A DNA stretch of 64,000 nt from assembly GCA_900618795.1 (NCBI GenBank), contig UYJD01000002.1, positions 2,186,908-2,250,907 on the forward strand, given 5' to 3'. Positions 23,285 to 33,767 of the stretch are shown one piece after another. This stretch comes from Cyanodermella asteris (taxonomy: Eukaryota > Ascomycota > Lecanoromycetes > Ostropales > Stictidaceae). The notes under the pieces are model-generated. The model was not told where the DNA came from, ran no database searches, and saw only the letters and a list, made by a program, of their open reading frames with translations. The position numbers and the translations under genes are program-made. Numbering within the stretch: position 1 is the stretch's first letter; the number at the start of each line of letters is the position of its first letter.

Positions 23285-24250
23285 CTACAAGACTGCAACA
23301 GCTCCGACGATGCCCATGGCTGCCACAATGCCTGCGAATGGAAAGCTTGTTCCTCGAACCGCAGCCGCCGTCAAAGTTGAGCTGCTCGGAGCCGCGGAAG
23401 TTCTCGAAGCGCTTTGAGCAGATGCTTGTGATGTCGCAGATCCAGCATTTCCAGAGGCAGCACTCGCCGAGCTCGTCTGTGCAGTCGTCCCAGAAGTCGC
23501 GACAGTCTCACTCTCACTCCCACCCCCACTCTCCGTAGTCCCTTGTGCTCCCGACACCGTGACGCCCGTCGTCTGCGCAAAATAGTCTCCCGTCGAGCTC
23601 TCCTCCCCCGAGCTCGCACTCTCCAACGGCCCAAACCTCGCACTCCCCGTCCGGCTCTGCCCGATAACCACGTGGCTCAACGTACTCGGATCCGCCAAAA
23701 TACTCCCCAGAACATCACTGACCGTCCCGACGTCCCCCCAAGCCCCACTCTCCGCCTCCGCTCCCGCTCCCTCAATCGCGCTCTCCACGGCAACCACCTC
23801 CGTCACCAGCCCGCCCACCCAATACGTATGCATGTAACCCCGGACGTCGCTCGGCAGGGACGCGAACCACCCCGGCGGACTCCCCGTCGCGAACTCTTCC
23901 TCGAAACTGGCGGCGAAGCCCGGGTCGTGCACGATCTGGCTGAGGAAGCCGGCCGGCACGGCGGTTTCGAGCACGGAGAGCACGGGCGGCGTGGGGAGGT
24001 AGGCGAGCAGGTCGGTGGCCAGCGGGTACAGGGAGAGGAGGGCGGCGGGGTCGGTGGGCAGGGGGATCCCGGCGGAGGAGGCGAGGGCGAGGAGGTCGGA
24101 GAGGGATTGTCGTTTGTGGATGTTGAGGGCGAGGGAGGCGGATGGGTCGGTGGGGAGGGGTGGGGAGGCGGTTTGGGCGGGTGTGGCGGCGGGGATGCTG
24201 TGGACGCCGAGGGAGAGAGAGAGGAGACTGAGGAGGAGGATGGAGTACAT
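23285..24250 (-). CDS. Ser/Thr-rich GPI-type cell-surface protein
   Basis: Intronless, 321 aa from the ATG at 24250 (MYSILLLSLLSLSLGVHSIPA), a clear signal peptide. A KR-Q site near residue 48 could be a Kex2 cut. The middle (about 60-200) is a helical region with LPTDPAALLSLYPLATDLL, VPAGFLSQIVHDP and PPGWFASLPSDVRGYMHTYW; this LPSDV(R/Q)xY phrase recurs in fungal wall-protein families as I remember them. The last 110 residues are Ser/Ala/Thr/Gly-rich and end in a hydrophobic tail (FPFAGIVAAMGIVGAVAVL) preceded by small residues, as expected for GPI anchoring. It is convergent with the V-ATPase H gene, only 50 bp between the stops. Function is unknown. Confidence 0.78.
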   Translation of the reverse strand: MYSILLLSLLSLSLGVHSIPAATPAQTASPPLPTDPSASLALNIHKRQSLSDLLALASSAGIPLPTDPAALLSLYPLATDLLAYLPTPPVLSVLETAVPAGFLSQIVHDPGFAASFEEEFATGSPPGWFASLPSDVRGYMHTYWVGGLVTEVVAVESAIEGAGAEAESGAWGDVGTVSDVLGSILADPSTLSHVVIGQSRTGSARFGPLESASSGEESSTGDYFAQTTGVTVSGAQGTTESGGGSESETVATSGTTAQTSSASAASGNAGSATSQASAQSASRTSAAPSSSTLTAAAVRGTSFPFAGIVAAMGIVGAVAVL

Positions 24251-24726
24251 CTTGAGTGATGACGACCTGGACGAGGGTACAAGTAGGTACGAGATTCGAA
24301 GAAACAACGCTATCGAGACAATGGCTTGGATATATAGGTGGGCGAAAGAGTCACGGGTGTGAGCGAGGAGGTTATATAGAACTCAAATTCGGCTATATCG
24401 AGCTGCGTACCCTGCCACGAGTACAGGGTTCGCACTAAACAAATCAAGCGTGCCTATCGCAGCTGTGGCTGAAAGTTCGCGAAGCCGTTGCCTGCTACCC
24501 CATCTCCCCATCTCGGGCTAGAGGGAGCTCGGGGAGGCGATTTGTCGAGGCTCGACGATCTTTCGAGGAAACCGGTTTCCTGGCGGGACGATGGGCCGCC
24601 ACATTTGCACAGCCACGAAGAGTGGCGTTCCTCGGCTACAAGGTCTCTGCCAGAATTGACCCTCCTGACTGAAAGGACTGGTAATATTCGAAGGGAATTG
24701 TCTGCGTAGCACCTGAGTTTGACGTG
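24251..24726. promoter_or_regulatory. Promoter region of the surface-protein gene, with TATA box
   Basis: 476 bp upstream of the minus-strand surface-protein gene and downstream of the CIA30 gene. A TATATA box lies at 24331-24336 (reads TATATA on both strands), about 85 bp upstream of the start codon at 24250. No gene is seen in the remainder. Confidence 0.45.
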
Positions 24727-25617
24727 TCAAATGCTCGACCTAGACTGTACGTTGTGCCGTGGTGAGTACGAACAGACACGGACGTACGATGATCGAATGA
24801 ATTGAATAATATCTTTTGCGCCTTCGACAATTACAATCTCGACTTTGATGAGCTCCTCTGCGGCCTTATAGGCCGAAATAGACCGGAATGTAATGTCAAA
24901 CTCGCCGTCCTGCTTCGCAAAGAAGCTTCGCGCCATCAAGCTATATCGCTTGATATGGTTCGTCCTCAACGGCTTTGGGTCCTTCACCTCCCTGCCTCGA
25001 AAAGTTGCTTTAAACTTGCTCCACGGAATGTAAACCTCAGAGTAATTGCTCGACTGCGCTCGATCCGGTCCGCCTTCAACGGTGGTCGAATTCGCAGGTG
25101 CATAAAAGTCATACTCCCAGCTGATGCCACTCTTCACCCTCCCATCCTCTCTCCGGCCCGGCACATCATCCTTCAAAATGAACGTATACCGCTTCTCGTC
25201 ACTCCGAGCAATACGAAGTAGCACTCCATCGTACGAAGATAGGTCGAAAACCGTGCTGTCGTCGTCGTACTCCGTAGTCACAGATGCGAATCCCGCACCG
25301 CCCAGCGTCTGCGTGTCCAGCGTACCGTAAAACCTCGCAATCAAAGCCCCGTCCTCTGATGACTTTGTCTCTTTGAGATGGGACTGTGAACTGCCGCCTC
25401 GGACGCGGTCGTCGACGGAGATCCAGGTCACTTTACCGGGTTCATTCCAGGGGAGGCTGTCTCCGAATAGAGGGGTGATGGCTGAGATGTTGGTCGCGGG
25501 CGTTTCATGTAGCCTGCTGGCGAGCACGGCGGTGTTGGTGGTTGGGATGGTGGGATTGCCTGTTAGCCAGGAGAGTAGCTTCTGGGCTTGGAGGAGGGAT
25601 TGCTGGACGAGCATCAT
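24727..25617 (-). CDS. CIA30: Complex I intermediate-associated protein 30 (CIA30/NDUFAF1)
   Basis: Intronless, 296 aa from the ATG at 25617 (a second ATG at 25614 follows at once). The CIA30 domain covers most of the protein: WISVDDRVRGGSSQSHL at the start, then GTLDTQTLGGAGFASV, FDLSSYDGVLLRIARSDEKRYTF, ISWEYDFYAP, VYIPWSKFKATFRGREV and IKRYSLMARSFFAKQDGEFDI. These are the standard landmarks of this mitochondrial complex I assembly chaperone. The N-terminus before the domain is short and only weakly presequence-like. The last 40 residues after SAYKAAEELIKVEIV are not family-like and may be read-out sequence or hide a 3' intron, so the end is less certain than the core. Confidence 0.88.
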   Translation of the reverse strand: MMLVQQSLLQAQKLLSWLTGNPTIPTTNTAVLASRLHETPATNISAITPLFGDSLPWNEPGKVTWISVDDRVRGGSSQSHLKETKSSEDGALIARFYGTLDTQTLGGAGFASVTTEYDDDSTVFDLSSYDGVLLRIARSDEKRYTFILKDDVPGRREDGRVKSGISWEYDFYAPANSTTVEGGPDRAQSSNYSEVYIPWSKFKATFRGREVKDPKPLRTNHIKRYSLMARSFFAKQDGEFDITFRSISAYKAAEELIKVEIVIVEGAKDIIQFIRSSYVRVCSYSPRHNVQSRSSI

Positions 25618-26043
25618 TGAGATTGCACTCCTGGAGTGGTGATGCTGTTTCGATGCGATGTCGAGACCGATTGAGGCTTGCGGTTGTGCGAGACAGGATT
25701 GTTTGGGAGCCGAACACAATGCGACAAATCAAGTGACGAGACCAGTGTTCGATTCTTTCGCGACTGATGATTGGGTGCCCTTGGAGAAGAATTGCTAATT
25801 GCCGATTCTACTGCCGAGCGTAATGATTGTGGAAAGAGTTGCGGCGCGGTTTTGACTTTATGCTCAATGTGAAGAGATTCGCCGAGACTTCGGCCGACGG
25901 ACAGTTCGACAGAGGTTTAATGGACAAAACCGGAGGATCGAAGAACAATCGTTCGCAGTATGAATGCCCTCAATCGACTTCGCAATGGCAAGCCATCTTG
26001 TGAAACATCGCTGGCCAATGTCCAAGCTCTCGAGTATTCCTGT

Positions 26044-26068
26044 NNNNNNNNNNNNNNNNNNNNNNNNN
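26044..26068. other. Assembly gap (25 N)
   Basis: A run of 25 undetermined bases. The true gap size is unknown; nothing is said here about the missing sequence. Confidence 0.99.
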
Positions 26069-28278
26069 CAATTCCGTCCTTCCCCCGCGAATCAACGTCA
26101 TGACTTGCCGAACCACGATTCCACGAATAAGCTCGGATTCTGCTACGGGAAGGCGGAGCAGTCAGACCTGATGGTCCAGACATGTCAGAAGTCTTTCTTT
26201 TTCCAGAACATCGAACCTCCTTCAGCTATCGAGCTCGTGCAGTCTTACGATTTAGCGCTTATCTACTTGTCAACGGTGCTTATTGCATCGTTGCACCACA
26301 CATCCACACAGCTTCGCTTTCTCAGAGTCACATTCGAGTTTCGTTTGCTCCAGCTATCGAAATCGTTACCCCTCCTATACAATATCATATCCTTATACGC
26401 AAGCTCCTTTTTTCGTCCGTTGCGCAACAACCCTGACGTTCCGGCGTTACAGCGCAGTCCACCTCGTCGGCGCTATCGAGATGAACTGCGTCTTTCTGAC
26501 CTGCCTAAGGCCCGATTCATAGTGCATGAATCTGGTTGCAACCTCGGCAGCATGTCCGACTTGTCAAAGCTGCCATTGAGTGACTATTGCGGTTCGAAAG
26601 TCGTTGGCCTACTTAGCACGCTCGTGCTGCATGATCGCCTGAGTTCGCTGCCATTCTCCCACTTTTGAGCTCGGATGAGCGGTGTCCCGATCCGTAGCCT
26701 TTCAGAAACCAGACTGGCTCAATTGTTTTCAGAACTCGGTCATGTTCGCTGGAGAGGCGGGTTCTGATGTGAGAGTGTCCCGAAGCTGAAGACAGCCTTT
26801 GCCGCTGGCTGTCTTCCGCTTCTCTCAGCTCGACTGTGCGATTTGCAATACTTATCAGCAAACTTACTCTCACAATCTGTTTTGACGTGCTTGCTGCCCC
26901 TGCTTTACCAATGATAGTTTATCTCGTATTTCAGCATTGCTTTTCAGTGCCATCGCAATAGTACTTCACCCACCAGCTTTCGAGAGGCCCGACTATACTT
27001 CTTGGCCGACGGAAACGCGCACCGATACCGGCTGTAATCTTGGTAAGGAGCTTCGATCATGCTGCTTTGGTCGTGCCTCGAAACGCTAACTGTCTTCAGA
27101 ACCGCCACTTATCACCGTGAGCAGGGCGTATAGGGCACACAATCAGTCCCATGATGCCCGAACCATCTCAACAACTACTCAGGGTGACTGCGACAATGTG
27201 TTTGCAAAATGAGTTCGCTTCGCCCGAGAAGCGCAATTATGTGTGCCAGGACCTGGTTATGCACAAGCTTTTTCGTAGCTCCAAGGCAGCTCAACATTGA
27301 CGGGTCTTTGGCAAGAAACCACTCCGTAATGTTGATAGACGTGAATCGTTATTTTGTCTGTCCGCGTACCATTGAGACCGTCGATCGGATGTCCCTTGGG
27401 TACGAAAGGCTCCGTTCGAGTCAGACGTGCAAATTGTCGTCTTTCTTTCCTTCACACGCAACAGAGATTTAGCTCTGGCCGTGTCGGGTTCATCGTCGGT
27501 CAGCTGGATATCGTGTTTGGTGTCTGGAATTGGGACAGACTGGCGTTGGGTCAGATGGCCAGCAGAACTATCACGGACATCTCTTCATAGCCGGAACTGG
27601 TATCAGTTTCGTGGAGCTGGCGACGCAGTCGTGCAAATGTCTTTGCGAATATGCTTCACCAAGTCACCGGCCCGCCCATGCTTGCACTGGATTATCAATC
27701 GCCATAGTCGCGAGATCATGTCAGGAGATAGGTACAGGCATAAGGCAGTCTGTCATCTACCTCCGTCCATACTTGTGGAAATTATTGTGAAGTATCAATT
27801 CAGGGAGGCTGGACATGACATAGGCAGCAACATTTGTATGTCCGTCCGTCTCACGGGCTGGCGGAGATGGAGTCTCGGTCCAGAGCCTATCGTCGAGGCA
27901 TTATTCGGAAGATCTCAAAAGGGACTGCGCCCAAAACTCGGCTAAACTAGTCCTGGCGTTCTGCCGGACGGTTCAACCCGCCAGCCAATAATCGGAGAAC
28001 TCGAAGGAACCGCTGAAACGGAGTTGCTGCCATCTCCATCGCCAGTTCTGTCCTACGTCACCTCCGGATCCGGAAAACGCGGTGGGGCCTGCGTGAGTTG
28101 GACGCTTTCTGATGCGGCCAATTGGTCAGATACTATGTCGTGCATGAGATGATTTTCCATGCGGTAGCCTGCATGTGTATAGAGGCAACGTGCGATCGTG
28201 GGGTTTCGGAGTATCGCTAGATTTCCATGGGTAGGACGAGTGGCTTCGAAGCTCAATCACTAGGTACCGTGATAAAGA

Positions 28279-28431
28279 TATATACATGCTCTCGAGCCCC
28301 ACCTATTTGAGCATCCATCATCACACATCAATCAACCCATCGATCAGTCAATCAATCAAGCGACTCGTACATCAGCCCAGGAACTACTACACTCGTCCAA
28401 ACTCATCCAACTTCACATCCAATTCTCCACA
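28279..28431 (+). promoter_or_regulatory. TATA box and ATCA-repeat leader of the AKR gene
   Basis: A TATATA box at 28279-28284 lies about 150 bp before the ATG. It is followed by a leader with irregular ATCA/CAATCA repeats at about 28315-28363 and a pyrimidine- and A-rich segment immediately before the start codon. This layout suits a well-expressed fungal gene. Confidence 0.45.
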
Positions 28432-29430
28432 ATGGTTCAGGTCGCAGGACGAGAAGTCGGCTCGACAGGCTTCGGTCTGATGGGCCTGACATGGCGCAAA
28501 GAAGTCACCCCAGACGAGCAAGCCTTCGCAGCCTTCAAAGCCGCCATCAAAAACGGTAGCGTCATGTGGAACGGCGGCGAATTCTACGGCGACATCACCA
28601 ACGGCCCCAACTCCCTCACCTTGCTCAACAGATACTTCACAAAGTACCCCGAGGATGCCGACAAGGTCGTCCTGTGCATCAAGGGCGGCATGCAACCCCC
28701 CCTGACCCTCGACGGCAGCCCCGAGGGCATCCGCAAGTCCGTCGACAACTGCCTGCGCCTCCTCCCGCCGAGCGCCAAGAAGATCGATCTGTTCGAAATG
28801 TGCCGCGTCGACAAACGGTACCCCATCGAGCAGCAGATCGAGGTCCTGGCACAACTCGTCGAGGAAGGCAAGATCGGAGGAATCTCGCTGTCGGAGGTCA
28901 AGGCCGAGACCATCCGCCGCGCGGCCAAGGTCCACCCCATCGCCGCCGTGGAGGGGGAGCTCAGCCTGTGGGAATTCCGCTTCCTCGAAAACGGCGTCAT
29001 CGACACGTGCGCCGAGCTGGGCATCCCCTTTGTTGCGTACTCGCCACTGGGCCGCGGGTTCCTGACGGGGCAGGTCAAGTCGCGCGCCGACATTCCCGAA
29101 GGCGATTTCAAGCTGCTTGTCCCCCGGTTCAGCGAGGAGAATTTCCCCAAGAACCTCGAGCTCGTGGACAAGTTGGGCGCTTTTGCCGAGAAGAAGGGGT
29201 GTACGCCCGCACAGCTTGCGCTTGCTTGGGTGCGGGGATTCAGCGGGAAGCCGGGACGCCCGGTTGTCATTCCGATCCCCGGTGCGACGGCTGCGTCCAG
29301 GGTGGAGGAGAATGCGAAAACTTTCAGTTTGACCGAGCAGGAGGAGAAGGAGATTGATGAGATTGTCAAGAGCATCGAGATTCACGGTACCGGATACCCT
29401 GCTCAGGCTATGGAGCAGCTGGAGGGTTGA
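28432..29430 (+). CDS. Aldo/keto reductase, pyridoxal reductase-like
   Basis: Intronless, 332 aa. It is an aldo/keto reductase with TIM-barrel landmarks: GFGLMGLTWR near the start, catalytic Tyr 52 in GGEFYG and Lys 84 in LCIKGG. The NADPH-binding C-terminal part has AYSPLGRGFLTG and IPIPGATAASRVEEN. The version of these motifs (GLMGLTW, GGEFYG with GPNSLTLLNRYF, MCRVDKRYPIE) matches fission-yeast Plr1-type pyridoxal reductases (AKR8), which reduce pyridoxal to pyridoxine with NADPH in vitamin B6 salvage. Codons favour C at third positions, suggesting good expression. It is convergent with the DUF3431 gene, 51 bp apart. A different small aldehyde substrate is possible. Confidence 0.88.
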   Translation: MVQVAGREVGSTGFGLMGLTWRKEVTPDEQAFAAFKAAIKNGSVMWNGGEFYGDITNGPNSLTLLNRYFTKYPEDADKVVLCIKGGMQPPLTLDGSPEGIRKSVDNCLRLLPPSAKKIDLFEMCRVDKRYPIEQQIEVLAQLVEEGKIGGISLSEVKAETIRRAAKVHPIAAVEGELSLWEFRFLENGVIDTCAELGIPFVAYSPLGRGFLTGQVKSRADIPEGDFKLLVPRFSEENFPKNLELVDKLGAFAEKKGCTPAQLALAWVRGFSGKPGRPVVIPIPGATAASRVEENAKTFSLTEQEEKEIDEIVKSIEIHGTGYPAQAMEQLEG

Positions 29431-29481
29431 AAGATTACTGTCTACTGATAGTTTGCACAATAAGATGAGCGTCATGTTGTT

Positions 29482-30525
29482 TTATTCGTTGATTGTCTCC
29501 TTGATGTAGATCTCGTGATACTCTCCTTCCACATCAGGGTTCCAACCCAAATCTGACGCGGGCTCACAGAGTCCGAATGCCCGGCAGTAGCATGGATCCT
29601 GGTCTACACAGTAAATGGCAGGCTTGCCAAATAGAATATGCCACATGTACTCGAGCACCCTCCCCGTCCACATGTCCATCCTATCAGTAGTCGTTAACCA
29701 TTGATGAAGCCTCTCGTACACCAGCTTCGGGCGCCGGCGAATAGCATCCTTTGAAACCGCAAACTGGCTACAACAAGGCGCAACAACGACCTCGGGACAC
29801 GGCTCGGCGTCGAACGCGAAAGACCAGGCCTCTCGGTATGCGTCGTTGACTTGATTCCAGTATTGCACGGTCTTGAGCGTGCAGTGCTTCTCTCGCTCAT
29901 ATCGAAGGCTCTGGTACCCATTGCCGAGGACGTGTGTGAGGTTGAGACGTTCGATGGCCTTGACGTTGGTTTTGAGCGAGACATCGACGTGCGGTGCGGT
30001 GTTGTGGTGGTGGGTGAAGACGGTCACATCTTGTAGATCGTCGTAGTTGTCTATTATGTATGTGAGGTAGTGATTCGCTTCGTTGCCTCTGTTGATTTCG
30101 GTGTGGTATTCGGCGGTTTCGTCTCCTGCGACGTATATCCTGTGAGCCCAGCTGAGAAGGCCGTCAGCAATCGTGACATGCAAGCCGGTAAAAGAGGACG
30201 ATAGTATCAGGCGGACTTCCTGCCAAACAGACTTGAGAGAGCCAGAGTAAAGTGTAACTTCAACGACTTCAATCAAGCTGTCTCAGAAGCTCCGACCATA
30301 CCTTGGCAGTTCCTGCACCCACTGAGTATCGGGCACTCTTTTCTTGTCGGTGGCAACCACTAGCAGCTTGGTTATATCACCAGTCAAAGCGTCGGATAAT
30401 CGATCATTGGTAGCGGCCGTGCCGGGATCGACTCTGTAGTAAGCGAATATAAAATACAACAGCGCTGAAATAAAAAGATATGCAAGTAGACGCGAATATC
30501 CACGGATGTGATACACAAAAGCCAT
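29482..30525 (-). CDS. DUF3431-type type II membrane protein
   Basis: Two exons in my model: 30525-30302 and 30139-29482, with a 162-nt intron (donor GTATGG, acceptor CTCACAG) that joins in frame and gives 293 aa. Exon 1 encodes a membrane anchor (about residues 10-30, LLAYLFISALLYFIFAYY) and the start of the domain, KLLVVATDKKRVPDTQWVQELPR. Exon 2 begins IYVAGDE and contains NRGNEANHYLTYII, VFTHHH, YREAWSFAF, and APCCSQFAVSKDAI with RPKLVYERLHQWL, then EYMWHILFG near the end. This arrangement fits the fungal DUF3431 family, thought to be glycosyltransferase-like lumenal proteins. The frame before 30139 is also open but does not match the family, hence the intron. The intron is longer than its neighbours and should be confirmed. 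Confidence 0.78.
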
Positions 30526-30885
30526 GCTAATAATGCTGCAATGGGGAATAGAATGAGTGGCGACGCAAGGTGCCAGTACGGATGTGAGCTGCTATGACAT
30601 TTATACAGAGACCACGGTCTAGGTTCAGCCGCGCGTACCACAAGCCTTGGTACACCGTCGTGTTCCTCGGGGCGTGTGCGGCGCTCATTGTTAGTTGGCG
30701 TTGGGTTGTCAGCCTCACTGAAGAAGTGTGAAGGTGTCGAAGAGCTAAAATGTGTGTCAGATCAGCTTGTTCTGAAACCTGCACCTGAATGTGGTCCCTG
30801 CTGGCCTCGACGGAGTGCGGACCGCCGTCAAAGTGACCCGCTCTGTCCACGAGCTGGCCGATACACAAAACACTTCCTTCCAGTC
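30526..30885. promoter_or_regulatory. Divergent intergenic region (DUF3431 / SCY1)
   Basis: 360 bp between two divergent start codons; both promoters should be here. The frame of the plus-strand gene is open back to 30676 but has no suitable ATG-initiated family sequence. No other gene is seen. Confidence 0.4.
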
Positions 30886-33580
30886 ATGTTCAAGTCCTAC
30901 GCCTCCAATGTCCAGGCCAACTATACCCTAGCGCCACGGCCGACATGCACCGCCGGAGCCTGGCAGGTGTTTGCAGCTACCCACAAGAAGTCGGGAAAGG
31001 CCGTGTCGGTGTTCGTATTCGACCGGAAGACCTTGGACGTGGGCGGAATCGAGTCGCGACCCTCGGCGCAACGGAAAGTCCACAATGAAGTGATTGAGCG
31101 GTTGAAGAAGGAGGCGAGCAGTCTGGCGCGGCTCCGACATCCTAGCGTGCTCGAGCTTGCGGAACCGGTTGAAGAGACGAGGACTGGCTTGATATTCGCG
31201 ACTGAACCTGTGGCTGCCACGCTGAGCGGACTACTCGCGGACAAGGACGATGAAGAGGCGGCCGGGAACAGGCCACACAAAAGGTCCGTGGCTGGTGCTT
31301 CTGCTGTGGAGCTTGACGAGCTGGAGATACAGAAAGGCCTACAGCAGGTAGCCAAGGGGCTGGAATTCTTGCACGAGTCAGCCGGGTTGGTGCATGCGAA
31401 CTTGACCCCGGACGCCATCTACATCAACGGGAAGTCCGACTGGAAGGTTGCTGGTCTGGGTTTCGCAGGACCGCCCGATGGAGGAGAAAGTAAGCCTGGC
31501 GCTGGGGTTCCCATTGCACTATCTGAGCTCCTCTACAATGACCCGAGATTACCTCCAGCTGTTCAGTTGAATATGGACTATACCTCCCCAGACTTTGTTC
31601 TGGATAGCAATGTATCGTCGGCCGCGGATATGTTCTCCCTTGGCCTGATAATGATCGCGCTGTACAATTCGCCCCACCGATCACCAGTCAAGACACACGG
31701 GAACTCTTCCACATATAAGAAGATATTCAGCACCCCCTCGACTGTGCCCACGGCGTCGAACAACTTTCTGTCAGCAAAGCCTCTTCCACAACAGCTTAAG
31801 AACCAAGTCCTTCCGCGGCTCATCACACGTCGAGCGGCCCAAAGGATGAACTCGCGCGAATTCCAGCAGTCGGCCTTCTTCGACAACGTGCTTGTATCGA
31901 CTTTGGAGTTCCTGGACACGCTTCCTGCGAAAACAGCGAACGAGAAGTCTCAGTTCATGCGTGGCTTACCCCGAATATTGGACCAGTTTCCGCAATCTGT
32001 ACTCGAAAAGAAGCTCCTGCCCGGCTTGTTGGAAGAGACGAAAGACAAAGACCTGCTCGCACTCATTCTTGGAAATGTCTTCAAGATACTACAGCTCCTT
32101 AAAGGCGCTCAACGAGCCTTCGCAGATCGGGTGATTCCGAAGCTCAAAGAGGTCCTGCTTTCAGGGGCCAAGAATGAGCGAGGCTCACAGAAGGAAGCTG
32201 GTTTGGTGATATTTCTCGACAACCTTGCGCTCATAGTCGATAATTGCGATGGCAAAGTCTTCAAAGATGGTAAGTCACATTCTCAGAGTTGTTCATGCCG
32301 CGGACCGTCAGTCGTATGACAATCAGATGTACCGATCCTGCCTCTACGATACTATAGACGCTAACGTGAAAATGGTAGATATATTGCCCATCTACGCGAC
32401 CGCCTTGCTTTCTCCGACGTCAGCCGTCATCGACAAAGCGCTGCAAAGTCTTTCGGTGGTTCTTCCCAAACTCGACTTTTCAACCATCAAAAACGAGTTG
32501 TTTCCAGTCATCGCCACCGTCTTTGCAAAAACATCAAGCTTAATGATCAAAGTACGCGGTCTCGATGCCCTGAACGTCCTCTGCGGAGGCAAAGACACTG
32601 CTTCAGCAAGGAAGAACAACAGCAGCATTCTAGACAAGTACACGGTACAAGAAAAGGTGGTCCCCCTTGTCAAGGCTATAAAGACCAAAGAGCCCGCTGT
32701 CATGATGGCTGCACTAGGTCTTTTCAAGTCAATCGCCGACATTTGCGACTACGATTTCCTCGCGACTTCGGTCCTGCCAATCTTGTTCAGTTTCTCCCTT
32801 GGCCTGTTGCTGAATCTGGACCAATTCAACCACTTTATGGAACTGATTCAATCAACCACGTCCAGGATACAAACCGAGCACCAACGAAAACTCGGCGAGC
32901 TCGCGACAAGCTCGCGCGATCAAAGCAACGGCGGAACCAGCTCACCAGGTGACTTGATGGGCTCTTCAACGCCGGACATATTCAACACCGGTGCCGGTCC
33001 GGATGATTTTGAAAGTCTCGTGCTCGGCAAGAAGTCCGCCGTTCCTGCGGCCGACTCATGGGATTTACCTTCTCGGCCTGCAATGCAACCGGTTCAGGCA
33101 AAGGCTACTGCGATTGCAGCACCGTCTTCTGGCCAAATGTCGTGGCAGAACAACATCTTACAGCCGTCTCAAACGATCTCTAGGGCCATCACGCCGGACA
33201 CGATGCTCAATTCGTTCCCAACCATGCAGCCGATGCAACCGATGCAGCCACAGCGAGTGACACCCGGCGTCATTCAGCCCAGCAATCCGTGGGCTGCACC
33301 GACATCGCCGCCGCTGGCCAGTCCCGGGTCCGGCGCAGGGCAGTTGGGCGGGTTTGGGTCGAATTCTGGAACGATCGACTGGAGTTCTGCACAGCAGTCT
33401 CGGTTCACACAGCTGCAGTCGACGTCGTATTTGAATTCGCCGCCGCAAATCCAGCAACAGCAGCGCATTCAGCCGCAGCAGCTGGGTGGATTTGGATTGC
33501 AAGCTCCGCCAAGCAATACCCAGAACCAGGCGCAGAATCAGAAGAAGACTAGGCTTGATCAGTATGAGAGTTTGATCTGA
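30886..33580 (+). CDS. SCY1: SCY1-like pseudokinase
   Basis: Two exons, 30886-32269 and 32379-33580; the 109-nt intron has donor GTAAGT, a GCTAAC branch site and acceptor GGTAG, and joins as VFKD-DILPIYATALL, restoring the family sequence; 861 aa. The N-terminal kinase-like domain (about 15-330) is degenerate: the catalytic loop is HANLTPDAIYIN instead of HRD, and the DFG site is AGLGF. HEAT-type repeats follow (about 350-640; LPRILDQFPQSVLEKKLLP, FSTIKNELFPVIATVF, IKVRGLDAL). The tail is low-complexity, rich in Gln, Met, Pro and Asn, with NPWAAP. Scy1/SCYL2 proteins act in clathrin-dependent traffic between Golgi and endosomes. The start at 30886 was chosen because the text MFKSYASNVQANYTL matches family N-termini. 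Confidence 0.92.
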
Positions 33581-33767
33581 TCAGGAAGCAGCCCACGCGT
33601 CATGACTATATATGAAAATACCCAGACTAATATCAACTTCATGGTCACGTATGCTCGTGGTAATCGTAAACTCGCAATCCCGGCCCCGAGTGCAAACAAT
33701 CTTCGTTGGGTATCAAAAATTCAAATCGCTGCAATCGCATCCAATTCATGAAACTCGTTATCCTTCG

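Larger units (their letters stand above)
25618..28431. other. Gene-poor 2.8 kb including assembly gap
   Basis: The longest gene-less stretch in the left half. It holds a 25-N assembly gap and otherwise only short frames on both strands with no domain. The frame spanning the gap (25964-26668, +) shows no family signal. The last 150 bp is the promoter of the aldo/keto reductase gene, with a TATA box and ATCA-rich repeats. A hidden or decayed gene next to the gap cannot be excluded. Confidence 0.4.

Noticed and set aside
23543-24259. 238-codon plus-strand frame rich in Gly/Glu
   Set aside because: Antisense to the Ser/Pro-rich surface protein; composition is the complement of its codons.
25964-26668. 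Plus-strand frame spanning the N run
   Set aside because: Continuity across unknown bases is meaningless and the translated text has no domain.
28387-29475. 362-codon open frame on the minus strand
   Set aside because: It lies exactly antisense to the intact aldo/keto reductase gene. Strong third-position C bias of that gene keeps the opposite strand open; no domain is found in it.
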